A DNA stretch of 64,000 nucleotides from Georgenia soli (lineage in GTDB: Bacteria > Actinomycetota > Actinomycetes > Actinomycetales > Actinomycetaceae), in contig NZ_PDJI01000004.1 of the NCBI RefSeq assembly GCF_002563695.1, positions 2,542,001 through 2,606,000 of the forward strand, in the 5' to 3' direction. Positions within the stretch are counted from its first letter, which is position 1. Every line of letters starts with the position of its first letter. The translations under genes were made by a program, and so were the position numbers. The notes below the pieces were generated by a model. That model made no database searches. It saw only the letters and a list, made by a program, of their open reading frames with translations, and was not told where the DNA came from. Below, piece after piece: positions 1-7,346 of this stretch.

Positions 1-243
1 CAGCGGCATCGCCGCGGCGATCGTCTCCCGCACCTCGGGGGGCTCCAGAGAGGCGTCGTGAGCCGCCTTGTCGGTCCAGGCCTCCCACACCCAGACGGCG
101 TCCGGCTCCTGCGACGTGCCGACCACGTAGTGGAGGCAGCCGGGGTCGCGGTGCATGGCCTCGGCCGCCCGGCGCAGCACGGCCACGAGCTCGTCGCGGC
201 CACCGGGCTGCGCGGTGAACCTGCCGAGGCGGCCGTACGTCAT
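1..243 (-). CDS. ABM-family (putative quinol monooxygenase-like) protein, partial
   Basis: At least 81 codons read on the minus strand from an ATG at 243; the C-terminus lies beyond the left edge. The start MTYGRLGRFTAQPGGRDELV, the mid-part with PGCLHYVVG and the segment VWVWEAWTDKAAHDASL are typical of the antibiotic-biosynthesis-monooxygenase/YgiN fold, a dimeric ferredoxin-like domain of about 95-110 residues found in small cofactor-free monooxygenases and in many proteins of unknown substrate. It starts 54 bases after the tspO stop on the same strand, so the two may be co-transcribed. The Shine-Dalgarno is weak. Family call is good; substrate is unknown. Confidence 0.75.
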   Translation of the reverse strand, partial: MTYGRLGRFTAQPGGRDELVAVLRRAAEAMHRDPGCLHYVVGTSQEPDAVWVWEAWTDKAAHDASLEPPEVRETIAAAMPL

Positions 244-297
244 GAGGTCACCGTACGGAGGTCGCCGCGCCCGCGGAGCGGGTTTCGGCCGGGACCG

Positions 298-765
298 TCA
301 GTTGCGGCGGGCGATGGCCGTGGACAGGACGGTCGCGAAGGCGCACCACGCGGCGTAGGGGGCCAGGGCGGCCCCGGCACGCGGGCGGACGCGGGCCGTC
401 CGGCGCACGAGGTCCGCCGAGCTCGCGGTGAGCACGAGGCACTCCGCCGCCGCGAGCCAGGGCCGCCGGGAGCGGAAGAAGAGCCAGCTCCAGCCGGCGT
501 TGAGGGCCAGGTTCGTGCCGAGGGCCACGCGGTACGCCCGGTGGTCGGCCGGCGTGGGCGCCTCGTCGCTGAGCACCGCGGCCGAGGCCGCGGCGATGTC
601 GGCGTACAACGCCGTCCAGACCACGGGGAAGGCGACGGGCGGCGGCTGCCACGACGGCTTGTCGAGGTCGCGGTACCACCGGTCGTCCGGGTCGGTCGCG
701 AGGGAGCCGGCCACCGCCGTCGCCACGACAGCGGCCGCGGTGGCGGCGAGCGTTCTCGGTCTCAT
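298..765 (-). CDS. tspO: TspO/MBR family membrane protein
   Basis: 155 residues, the usual length for bacterial TspO, an outer- or cytoplasmic-membrane five-helix protein that binds tetrapyrroles and is tied to stress and porphyrin handling. The sequence shows the family's Trp/Pro-rich first loop (KPSWQPPPVAFPVVWTALY) and the NLALNAGWSWLFF segment in helix 3, with five hydrophobic stretches overall. The ATG at 765 is preceded by GGGAGAGG and overlaps the TGA of a short upstream reading frame by 4 bases (ATGA), which suggests translational coupling. A longer in-frame extension upstream exists but lacks family sequence, so it was not used. Confidence 0.9.
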   Translation of the reverse strand: MRPRTLAATAAAVVATAVAGSLATDPDDRWYRDLDKPSWQPPPVAFPVVWTALYADIAAASAAVLSDEAPTPADHRAYRVALGTNLALNAGWSWLFFRSRRPWLAAAECLVLTASSADLVRRTARVRPRAGAALAPYAAWCAFATVLSTAIARRN

Positions 766-866
766 GGCCTCTCCCGCTCCTGCCGGCCCAGGGCGGCGAG
801 CCAGAGGTCGGCCACCCTCCGGCGATCTCCGGCGTCGATCACCAGGCACGCGATGCTCGCCCTCAT
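762..866 (-). pseudogene. 34-residue N-terminal fragment of a VOC/glyoxalase-like protein
   Basis: A short frame from ATG 866 to TGA 764-762. Its first 27 residues, MRASIACLVIDAGDRRRVAD and on to LWLAALG, match the opening beta-alpha unit of actinobacterial VOC (glyoxalase-like) proteins, in which a DLVIDCAD-type strand is followed by FWAAALG. The rest of the roughly 120-residue domain is absent; the frame stops inside the tspO ATG. It is either a decayed VOC gene or one kept as a coupling leader for tspO. A 6-bp-stem hairpin (GCCACG/CGTGGC, 867-885) sits directly upstream. The homology call rests on a short match. Confidence 0.45.
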
Positions 867-946
867 GCCACGAGCATGCCGTGGCGCCGCGGGGGTCGCG
901 AGCGGACCGGCGAGGCGGGGGGACGCCGCGCGGGGCCCCGGTCGGC

Positions 947-1405
947 TCAGAGGCCGGCGACCTGCCGGGCGCGTCCCAGCTCGGTGGCGCTGACCTGGAC
1001 CTCGTAGCGGTCGGCCTCCAGGCCCTTGACGGAGGCGAAGTCACGCTCGCCGCGGGTGCTCCAGTGCGCGAGGAAGCCGAAGATGGCCCCCCAGACGGCA
1101 CCGAGCACGACGGCGGTGAGGAGGACGGCGAGCCAGGCGGCGCCGGGCAGGAAGAGGCCGAGCAGCAGTCCGAGCAGCAGGCCGAACCAGGCGCCGCTGC
1201 CCGCGCCGCGCAGCGCGGCGGCGCCGTTGGTGACGCGCCTGGTGACCTGCTCGACCGTGTGCAGGCCGGACCCGACGATGCGGACCTCGCCGACGGGGAA
1301 GCCGTTGTCGGACAGGTGGTCGACGAGGCTCTGCGCCTCGCGGTACGTGCCGAGCTCGACCAGCGTGCGGTAGTCGGCGGTAGGACGTGCGGTGGACACA
1401 GTCAT
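947..1405 (-). CDS. General stress protein 17M-like (YflT-type) with glycine-rich membrane core
   Basis: 152 residues. An N-terminal soluble part (YRTLVELGTYREAQSLVDHL) matches the general-stress-protein 17M/YflT domain. A glycine/leucine-rich hydrophobic core of two helices follows (GAWFGLLLGLLLGLFLP and AVLLTAVVLGAVWGAIFGF), with a short acidic-basic tail. Proteins of this build are found in actinobacteria and are generally assigned to stress response; no enzymatic role is known. The ATG at 1405 has a perfect AAGGAGG ribosome-binding site. An 18-bp inverted repeat lies 21 bases upstream (separate entry). Confidence 0.8.
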   Translation of the reverse strand: MTVSTARPTADYRTLVELGTYREAQSLVDHLSDNGFPVGEVRIVGSGLHTVEQVTRRVTNGAAALRGAGSGAWFGLLLGLLLGLFLPGAAWLAVLLTAVVLGAVWGAIFGFLAHWSTRGERDFASVKGLEADRYEVQVSATELGRARQVAGL

Positions 1406-1425
1406 GCAGTGCCTCCTTGGCGATT

Positions 1426-1443
1426 GGTTGGGTCATACCAACC
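1426..1443. promoter_or_regulatory. Inverted repeat GGTTGG-N6-CCAACC upstream of the YflT-like gene
   Basis: Perfect 6+6 dyad with a 6-bp centre, just upstream of the SD of the minus-strand stress gene and in the divergent gap to the GNAT gene. Placement fits an operator, or a promoter element containing the minus-strand -10-like TATGAC. No regulator is identified. Confidence 0.4.
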
Positions 1444-1527
1444 GTAGGACGGCGGCCATGGCCTCGCCACCGGGAGGGGCCGGGCCCGTTCCGGAATGGG
1501 GCGGCCCGGTCCGTTGTTGGGCCCGTC

Positions 1528-1842
1528 ATGGAGACCACAGTTCGCGCGGCCGAGAACCGGTTCGAGATCCTCGTCGACGACGCGGTCGTCGGCGTGGCCG
1601 AGTACCTCGACGACGGGGACCGGCGCATCTTCGACCACACGAGGGTCGACGACGCGATGTCCGGCAGGGGCCTGGCGGGCCGGCTCGTCGGGCACGCCCT
1701 GGACGAGACCCGGAAGGAGGGTCGGCGCGTCGTGCCGGTCTGCACCTACGTGGCCGCCTACGTCGAGCGTCATGAGGAGTACGCCGACCTCGTGGAGCCG
1801 GCCTCCGACGACGACGGCGACCTCGTCGCAGCGAGGTCCTGA
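1528..1842 (+). CDS. Small GNAT-family N-acetyltransferase (YjdJ/COG2388 type)
   Basis: 104 residues, the short GNAT-like family that carries only the core acyl-CoA-binding fold. Visible signatures are the N-terminal strand pair (RFEILVDDAVVGVAEYLDDG), the acyl-CoA loop MSGRGLAGRLVGHALDETR (a Q/RxxGxG/A-like element) and the closing VPVCTYVAAYVERHEEYADL typical of COG2388. Members acetylate or bind unknown small substrates. The ATG at 1528 was chosen because the family begins here; longer frames upstream read through the divergent promoter region. No strong SD is seen. Confidence 0.85.
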   Translation: METTVRAAENRFEILVDDAVVGVAEYLDDGDRRIFDHTRVDDAMSGRGLAGRLVGHALDETRKEGRRVVPVCTYVAAYVERHEEYADLVEPASDDDGDLVAARS

Positions 1843-1864
1843 CCTCACCGCTCGGCCCGGCTCC

Positions 1865-3301
1865 TCAGCCCAGCCGGCGCATCGACGCCAGGTCCTGGGG
1901 AGCGACGAGCAGGCCCTCCTCCTGGCGTGCCCACCACCGGTGCTTACGGCGCAGCTCGTCGAGGGTGGAGTACCGGTACCGGAACACGCGTGCCCGGACG
2001 TAGCGCGGACGGCGCCCCTCGAAGGGGTCGTGGGCGAGCAGGCGCAGGGTGGGGCCGTCGGCCTCCAGCAGGCGGCGCAGCAGCATCGTGAACCACCGGT
2101 GCTGCGAGGGGGAGCCGAGCGCCAGGAACCACATGCCCCAGTCCAGCCGCAGGTGGTACGGCGCGTACTGGCGCGGCCACCGGTCGACGCTGCCGGGCTT
2201 GCCCCTGAACTCGTACTCGTGCCAGTCGGTGGTGAACGGGTCGTCGTCCTCCGTGCCCTCGACCACCACCTCCGAGCGGCGCCGCGTGATGGAACCGAAG
2301 GCGCCGTAGGCGCCGACGAGGTGCCACCGGTTGAACGAGGCGTTCATCGCCTGGCGCTTCGAGACCAGGTTCCTCGCGGGCCACCAGCTCAGCACCACCA
2401 GGAACGCACCGACCGCCAGTACGACGACCACGAACCACACCGGCGTCGGGGCGTGCGCGGCGTCGCCGCGCGGCAGGACCCGGCCGAGCACGTCGTCGGA
2501 CACCGCGGAGAACGCCAGGACCATGGTGAGCCAGTTCAGCCACGCGAAGTTGCCGGACAGCACCAGCCACCCCTGCGTCACGACGACGACCGCGGCCGCG
2601 AAGGTGGCCACCGGCTGGGGCGCGAAGAGCAGCCACGGCACGATCAGCTGGGTGACGTGGTTGGCCGCCACCTCGACCTTGTGCAGCGGGCGGGGGAGGT
2701 GGTGGAAGAACCAGCTGAGCGGCCCGGGCATCGGCTGGGTCTCGTGGTGGTAGTACAGCGCCGTCAGGTCCCGCCACACGACGTCGCCGCGCATCTTGAT
2801 CATCCCGGCGCCGAACTCCACGCGGAACACCAGCCAGCGGAACAGGAAGATCACCACGACCGGCGGCGCCACCTCGTCCGAGCCGAGGAACGCGGCGAGG
2901 AAGCCGGCCTCCAGCAGCAGGGACTCCCACCCGAAGCCGTAGAAGACCTGCCCGACGTTGACGATCGAGAGGTACAGCCCGTACATCGCGAGGAACACCA
3001 GCATCGGCACCCAGGGCGGACCGGACTGCGGCAGCCCGACGACGACGCTCAGCGCCAGCACCACGCCCGCCCAGGCGACCGCGAGCAGCAGCCGGTCCGA
3101 GTAGCGACGGCGGAACAAGGTCGGTCCGGCCCGCCCGCCGGCCAGCTCGAGGAAGCGGGGGACCGGCAGGAGGCCGTGCTCACCGAGCAGCGGCCGGAAC
3201 TGACGCAGCACCACGACGAACGCGACGAGGTAGAGCAACGCGATGCCGCGCTGCAGCACGAACCGGGCGGCGTCGTAGTCCCCGGCACCGAACCACTCCA
3301 C
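1865..3301 (-). CDS. Lipase maturation factor family membrane protein
   Basis: About 478 residues from GTG 3301; ATG 3325 would add 8. The GTG is preferred because GGAGGG lies 8 bases before it, while the ATG has no SD. The protein has several membrane helices in its first half, followed by the LMF family run FGWESLLLEAGFLAAFLG, VEFGAGMIKMRGD, ALYYHHETQPMP, WFFHHLP and a C-terminal soluble domain with YEFRGKPGSVDRWPRQYAPY. Eukaryotic LMF1 is an ER factor for lipase folding; bacterial members are common in actinobacteria but their client is unknown. Divergent from the HMA protein gene. Confidence 0.85.
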   Translation of the reverse strand: MEWFGAGDYDAARFVLQRGIALLYLVAFVVVLRQFRPLLGEHGLLPVPRFLELAGGRAGPTLFRRRYSDRLLLAVAWAGVVLALSVVVGLPQSGPPWVPMLVFLAMYGLYLSIVNVGQVFYGFGWESLLLEAGFLAAFLGSDEVAPPVVVIFLFRWLVFRVEFGAGMIKMRGDVVWRDLTALYYHHETQPMPGPLSWFFHHLPRPLHKVEVAANHVTQLIVPWLLFAPQPVATFAAAVVVVTQGWLVLSGNFAWLNWLTMVLAFSAVSDDVLGRVLPRGDAAHAPTPVWFVVVVLAVGAFLVVLSWWPARNLVSKRQAMNASFNRWHLVGAYGAFGSITRRRSEVVVEGTEDDDPFTTDWHEYEFRGKPGSVDRWPRQYAPYHLRLDWGMWFLALGSPSQHRWFTMLLRRLLEADGPTLRLLAHDPFEGRRPRYVRARVFRYRYSTLDELRRKHRWWARQEEGLLVAPQDLASMRRLG

Positions 3302-3373
3302 TGCGAGTCCCTCCCTCGCCGACATTGCACACCCGGTCCCGCCGGGCCGCAGCCGGAGCCGGTTGCGGTTGAT

Positions 3374-3402
3374 TGACGCGCGTCATGGTTCCGAACGGTT
3401 CG
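3374..3402. promoter_or_regulatory. Two adjacent palindromes in the divergent LMF/HMA promoter region
   Basis: TGACGCGCGTCA (3374-3385) is a perfect 12-bp palindrome, and CGAACGGTTCG (3392-3402) is an 11-bp inverted repeat. Both lie between the divergent LMF and HMA genes, where an operator is expected. A -10-like TACCTA at 3405-3410 would serve the HMA gene. No cognate regulator is adjacent. Confidence 0.4.
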
Positions 3403-3468
3403 CGTACCTAGCGTGACAACCAGCAGCCCGGGACCCGCCCGCGGCTGAGGAACAGAAAGGTCGGGGCC

Positions 3469-3708
3469 ATGAGCACCGAGACACCCGCCACCACCCGCAC
3501 CGTCCTGCGCGCCGAGGGGTTCTCCTGCCCCTCGTGCGTCGCCAAGATCGAGAAGCAGGTCGGCCGGCTCGACGGCGTCACGGACGTGAAGGTCCACTTC
3601 GCCAGCGGACGCGTGGAGGTCGGCCACGACGCCACGAGGGCCAGCGTCGACGACCTCGTCGAGGCGGTCGGCAAGGCGGGCTACGTGGCTCGCCCGTCGG
3701 CCTTCTGA
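3469..3708 (+). CDS. Heavy-metal-associated (HMA) domain protein, CopZ-like
   Basis: 79 residues forming a single ferredoxin-like HMA domain. The metal site is in GFSCPSCVAKIEKQVGRL (CxxC), followed by the typical DGVTDVKVHFASGRVEVGHD strand pair and GKAGYVARPS end. Stand-alone HMA proteins carry Cu(I) or other soft metals to P-type ATPases or regulators; no ATPase or CsoR gene is visible next to it, so its partner lies elsewhere. ATG 3469 is preceded by AAAGG. A strong terminator follows at 3742. Confidence 0.9.
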   Translation: MSTETPATTRTVLRAEGFSCPSCVAKIEKQVGRLDGVTDVKVHFASGRVEVGHDATRASVDDLVEAVGKAGYVARPSAF

Positions 3709-3741
3709 CAGGGAACCGCGCGCCCTTCCCAGGGGCACCAC

Positions 3742-3782
3742 AGGCGCCGCGGACCGGGCTCCACGCCCGGGCCGCGGCGCCT
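3742..3782. terminator. Strong GC hairpin between convergent HMA and cupin genes
   Basis: Eleven-bp outer stem AGGCGCCGCGG/CCGCGGCGCCT plus an inner CCGGGC/GCCCGG stem. It lies between the plus-strand HMA stop and the minus-strand cupin stop, so it likely ends both transcripts. No U-tract, as usual in high-GC actinobacteria. Confidence 0.75.
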
Positions 3783-3796
3783 CCCGCGTGACGGAG

Positions 3797-4141
3797 CTAC
3801 CGTCCCCGCTGCGGCTCGGCCGTCTGCCCGACGCTGGTCACCGTGGTCAGCAGGAACACCGAGTCCTCGAGGGCGCGGACGGCGTGCCGCTCGTGCGTCA
3901 GGACGGCCAGCTGACCGGCGGCGAGCTCGACGGTGTCGCCGGTGACCTGCACCCGGCCGAGGAGCACCTGGAGGCTGGCGGCGTCGGGCGAGTTGTGCTC
4001 GGCCAGCTCGGTGCCCGCCGCGAGCGCGATGATCGTCTGGCGCAGCGGGCCGTCGTGCACGAGCAGCTCCGGGCTGCGACCGCGCTCGTCGGCCTTCGCG
4101 GCGGCGAGGTGAGCAGCGGCGAGCTGGGACAGGTCGGCCAC
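3797..4141 (-). CDS. Small cupin-domain protein
   Basis: 114 residues, read from GTG 4141, which has a good SD (CTAGGAGG) 6 bases upstream. The central part (TIIALAAGTELAEHNSPDAA, then LQVLLGRVQVTGDTVELAAG and HERHAVRALEDSVFLLTTV) follows the two conserved cupin motifs of a single-domain beta-barrel. The metal ligands look reduced: only one His sits in motif 1 and one or two in motif 2. Function is unknown; such proteins often act as sensors or accessory proteins. It lies downstream of the cytidylate-kinase-like gene on the same strand. Confidence 0.75.
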   Translation of the reverse strand: MADLSQLAAAHLAAAKADERGRSPELLVHDGPLRQTIIALAAGTELAEHNSPDAASLQVLLGRVQVTGDTVELAAGQLAVLTHERHAVRALEDSVFLLTTVTSVGQTAEPQRGR

Positions 4142-4218
4142 GGGTCCTCCTAGGCAGGGTCTCGGACGTCACCACTATGCCGCCGGACGGCGGGTCCTGC
4201 AGCCCGCGACGGAGCACC

Positions 4219-4890
4219 TCAGCCGCCCGCGGGAGGCGGCGCGGCCGACGGCATGGCCGGCCCCTCCGCCAGGCCGGCACGGACGCGCGCGGCGTGGACG
4301 ATGATCGCGACGCACTCGTCGAGGGACAGCGACCCGGTGTTCATGACCAGGTCGTACCGGTCCGGCCTGCGCGGGTCCCACCCGTAGAGGTCGAGGGACA
4401 TCTGACCGCGGACCTCGTCCTCGCGCCTCTGCCTCCTGGCGGCGCGCTCGGGGCCGATGCCGGTCTCCCGGGCGGCGCGTGCGATCCGCTTCTCCACCGG
4501 GCCGTCGAGGAGCACGTGCAGGCTGGCGGGGCGCCCGGCGAGGATGAAGGCGCCGTTGCGGCCCATGATCACCCCGCCCTGCTCCGCCTCCTCCTGGACG
4601 ATGCGCGTGTTCTCCATGACGAGCTCGTAGCGGTCGCGCTGAGCGACCGGGACGGCGCCCCCCTCGGGGCCGGCGTAGCCGTGGCCCATCGCGCTGAACA
4701 CGCGGGAGAGCAGACCTTCCTTCTCCCGCCGCGCCTCCTCGGCCTCCAGATCCTCGGAGCTGAACGCCTGGCGGTGGAACGGCAGGCCGAGCGCCTCGGC
4801 CACCCGGGGGCCGACGTAGCTCGCGCCGGCGCCGTAGGTCTCGAAGAGGGTGACCACCGGCCTGGTGGCGCCCTGCTCGCTGCTCGACAT
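4219..4890 (-). CDS. Cytidylate kinase-like family protein
   Basis: 223 residues. The N-terminus VVTLFETYGAGASYVGPRVA resembles the P-loop of the cytidylate-kinase-like family, in which a GSG-type loop is followed by (V/I)G. The motif VIMGRNGAFIL, the LHVLLDGPVEKRIARAA core and the C-terminal YDLVMNTGSLSLDECVAII are also characteristic. The classical Walker lysine is missing, which is common in this subfamily and leaves nucleotide-kinase activity open. True Cmk would be next to der; it is not here. ATG 4890 has a GGAGG SD. Divergent from the GH92 gene. Confidence 0.75.
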   Translation of the reverse strand: MSSSEQGATRPVVTLFETYGAGASYVGPRVAEALGLPFHRQAFSSEDLEAEEARREKEGLLSRVFSAMGHGYAGPEGGAVPVAQRDRYELVMENTRIVQEEAEQGGVIMGRNGAFILAGRPASLHVLLDGPVEKRIARAARETGIGPERAARRQRREDEVRGQMSLDLYGWDPRRPDRYDLVMNTGSLSLDECVAIIVHAARVRAGLAEGPAMPSAAPPPAGG

Positions 4891-5040
4891 CGCTGCCTCC
4901 GCCCGTAGCCGCTCCCACCACTGTATGGGCCGTGGACCGTGTCGGCCGGGCGCCGCGCATCCGCACGCTCTACGGTCCGGTCATGCGAATCGTCGTCGCG
5001 CGCGCCCGGCCGGCCGCCGGGGCGGGGGAGGGGGCCGGGC

Positions 5041-7275
5041 GTGCTCGAGCGCGTTGACCCGTTCATCGGCACCGAGGTCACGGACCTGCCGCCACCGTCC
5101 GGCCTCGCCGCCACGTGGTGGTGGCCGAAGCCGCAGATCGGCAACACCCATCCGGGCGCCGCCTACCCGCTCGGCATGGTGTCCGCGTGCGCGTACTCCG
5201 GCGCGTACCCCACCGGCTACGGCCGCTACGAGCTGAGCACCGAGGGCGTCCCCGGCACGATGCACGAGCGCCAGGTGGCCTCGGGGTTCACGCACTTCCA
5301 GCAGTCCGGCACGGGCGCGATCCGCAAGTACTACAACTACTTCCGCGTCACGCCGATGCTGGAGCCGCTCGACGCCCTCGGCACGCTGTGGGAGATCGTC
5401 GAGGAGGAGGCGGAGCCTGGCTGGTACGCCGCAACCCTCGCGTCGGGCATCCGGTGCGAGGTGACCGTCGGGCCTCGGAGCGCCGTCCACCGCTACACGT
5501 TCCCCGCCCACCGCAACGCTCGGCTGGTCGTGGACCTCTCCCTCGGCGGGCTGGCCATCCCGTACGGGGCGACGATCCCGCTGCGGGCCCACCTGCAGAC
5601 CCTGGCACCGGGCGTCGCGCAGGGCGAGATCGTCATGGAGGGCGCCCCGCTCGCCGTCCACGCGGAGTGCGACGCCGAGCAGTGGCGGCAGATGCTCTGG
5701 TACGACAGGCGGCTCATGCCGGGCGGCACGCGCCTCGACTTCGACTCCATCCGACCCACGACGCTGCGCCCGTTCGGCCTCATGTGGGCCGGCCCCGCGG
5801 AGCCCGGCCAGGTGGTCGAGCTGCGCCTCGGGTTCTCCCTGCGGGGCGAGGAGCAGGCCCGCGAGAACCTCTACCGCGACTGCGGCCCCGGGCCGAGCAG
5901 CTTCGGCCACCGGCGGGCGGCCACCGCCGAGGTCTGGCGCGAGCACCTCGGCAGGATCACCGTGGACACCCCCTCGGCCGAGCGGGAGACGATCTTCTCG
6001 ACGGCGCTCTACCACTCCCTCCTCAAGCCCTGCCTGGCCCGGGGCGAGAGCCCGTTCTGGCCCACCGACGGCCCGTTCGCGTTCGACATCAGCACGATGT
6101 GGGACATCTACCGGACCCAGCTGCCGCTGCTGACCACGCTCGTGCCCGAGCGGGCGGTCGAGCTCGCCGAGGCGCTCATCCACATCTGCGAGGAGGAGGG
6201 CAACCTGCCCATCGGGTACCGCATGTCCCGCGGCGCCGACCAGTTCTCCCGGCAGGGCTCCGCGCTCGCCCAGACGTTCCTCGCGGACCTGTGCCAGCTC
6301 GGCCTGCCCGGCATGGACTGGGAGTGGGCCCTCGTGCACATGCACAACGACCTGCGCCGCATGTACGGCGAGGACTTCCTCCTGCGCGGCGAGGCCCACC
6401 CGATCAGCCACACCCTCGACCTGGCCTTCGGGTACTGGTGCACCGCCAAGGTGGCCGAGCACGTGGGCGACCGTGCCCTGGTGGCGCAGTTCGCCCCGCT
6501 CGCCGCGCAGTGGCGCAACGCCTTCGACCCGTCGACCGGGCTGCTCAAGGACTCCACGTTCTACGAGGGCGGCCGGTGGAACTACTCCTTCCGCCTGCTG
6601 CACGACATGGCGGCGCGCATCGCGCTCGCGGGCGGGGACGAGGCGTTCGTCAGCCTGCTCGACCGGTTCTTCGGCTTCGGCGCCGAGCCGGTGACCCAGC
6701 CGGGGACCCGGCCCTCCGCCGCGGAGATGGCGCGCGGGTACGGGCTCGACCGGTTCGAGGGGCTGAACAACGAGCCCGACATGGAGGCACCCTGGGCCTA
6801 CCAGTACGCGGGCCGCCCGGACCGGACCGCCGAGGTGGTGCACGCGGCCCTGCAGCACCAGTTCGGCACCGGCCGCGGCGGGCTGCCCGGCAACGACGAC
6901 TCCGGCGCCCTGAGCTCCTGGTACGTCTGGGCCTCCCTGGGCCTGTTCCCCGTGGCGGGGCAGAACCTGTTCCTGGTCAACGCGCCGGCGTTCCGGCACG
7001 CGAGGATCGACGTCCCCGGCGGTTGCCTGGAGATCGCCACCTCCGGGTTCGTCGAGCCGGAGCCGGGCGGGCCGGCGCAGTACGTCCGCTCGGCGACGCT
7101 CGACGGCGCGCCGCTGGAACGGACGTGGTTGACGGGTAACGAGGTCCATGCGGGTGGCACACTTCTCCTCGAGCTCGCGGCCACGCCGTCGGACTGGGGC
7201 ACGGCCGTGGCCCACCGGCCGCCGTCGTTCAACGGGCCCACCCCATCTTCCGCCGAGATGTCATCTTCTCCCTGA
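5041..7275 (+). CDS. GH92 family alpha-mannosidase-like glycosidase, apparently cytoplasmic
   Basis: 744 residues from GTG 5041, chosen because it follows a GGGGGAGGGGG SD and starts just before the family opening VDPFIGT; a longer ATG frame from 4939 adds only Arg/Pro-rich sequence. GH92 enzymes are exo-acting, usually Ca2+-dependent alpha-mannosidases. Visible blocks are GNTHPGAAYPLGM, SGFTHFQQSG, FDISTMWDIYRTQLPLL, SHTLDLAFGYW, YEGGRWNYSF, NEPDMEAPWAYQYAG and the signature GNDDSGALSSWYVW. The family's acid and base should lie in the YEG and GNDD regions. There is no signal peptide, unlike most secreted GH92 enzymes, and a GT4 gene follows, so intracellular glycoside turnover is a reasonable guess. 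Confidence 0.88.
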   Translation: MLERVDPFIGTEVTDLPPPSGLAATWWWPKPQIGNTHPGAAYPLGMVSACAYSGAYPTGYGRYELSTEGVPGTMHERQVASGFTHFQQSGTGAIRKYYNYFRVTPMLEPLDALGTLWEIVEEEAEPGWYAATLASGIRCEVTVGPRSAVHRYTFPAHRNARLVVDLSLGGLAIPYGATIPLRAHLQTLAPGVAQGEIVMEGAPLAVHAECDAEQWRQMLWYDRRLMPGGTRLDFDSIRPTTLRPFGLMWAGPAEPGQVVELRLGFSLRGEEQARENLYRDCGPGPSSFGHRRAATAEVWREHLGRITVDTPSAERETIFSTALYHSLLKPCLARGESPFWPTDGPFAFDISTMWDIYRTQLPLLTTLVPERAVELAEALIHICEEEGNLPIGYRMSRGADQFSRQGSALAQTFLADLCQLGLPGMDWEWALVHMHNDLRRMYGEDFLLRGEAHPISHTLDLAFGYWCTAKVAEHVGDRALVAQFAPLAAQWRNAFDPSTGLLKDSTFYEGGRWNYSFRLLHDMAARIALAGGDEAFVSLLDRFFGFGAEPVTQPGTRPSAAEMARGYGLDRFEGLNNEPDMEAPWAYQYAGRPDRTAEVVHAALQHQFGTGRGGLPGNDDSGALSSWYVWASLGLFPVAGQNLFLVNAPAFRHARIDVPGGCLEIATSGFVEPEPGGPAQYVRSATLDGAPLERTWLTGNEVHAGGTLLLELAATPSDWGTAVAHRPPSFNGPTPSSAEMSSSP

Positions 7276-7316
7276 GACGTCATGCCCATGACCTCTCAGC
7301 GAGGAGTTGACGTCTC
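7255..7316. promoter_or_regulatory. 62-bp four-half-site dyad spanning the GH92 stop and GT4 leader
   Basis: Four copies of a 10-bp half-site: GAGATGTCAT (7255-7264), GAGACGTCAT (7274-7283), then inverted ATGACCTCTC (7288-7297) and TTGACGTCTC (7307-7316). Both pairs are spaced exactly 19 bp and all share one centre at 7285/7286. As RNA it would form a roughly 30-bp stem with three mismatches and a 2-base loop. It could be an operator array for the downstream glycosyltransferase or a terminator of the GH92 transcript; no U-tract follows. Confidence 0.6.
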
Positions 7317-7346
7317 ACACCTCACCGCAGTGGAGGTAGCACTGTC

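Noticed and set aside
4983-5057. Short frame MRIVVARARP... overlapping the GH92 start
   Set aside because: 24 codons, ends inside the GH92 gene, and its start has only weak resemblance to known N-termini. It may be a leader but cannot be supported.
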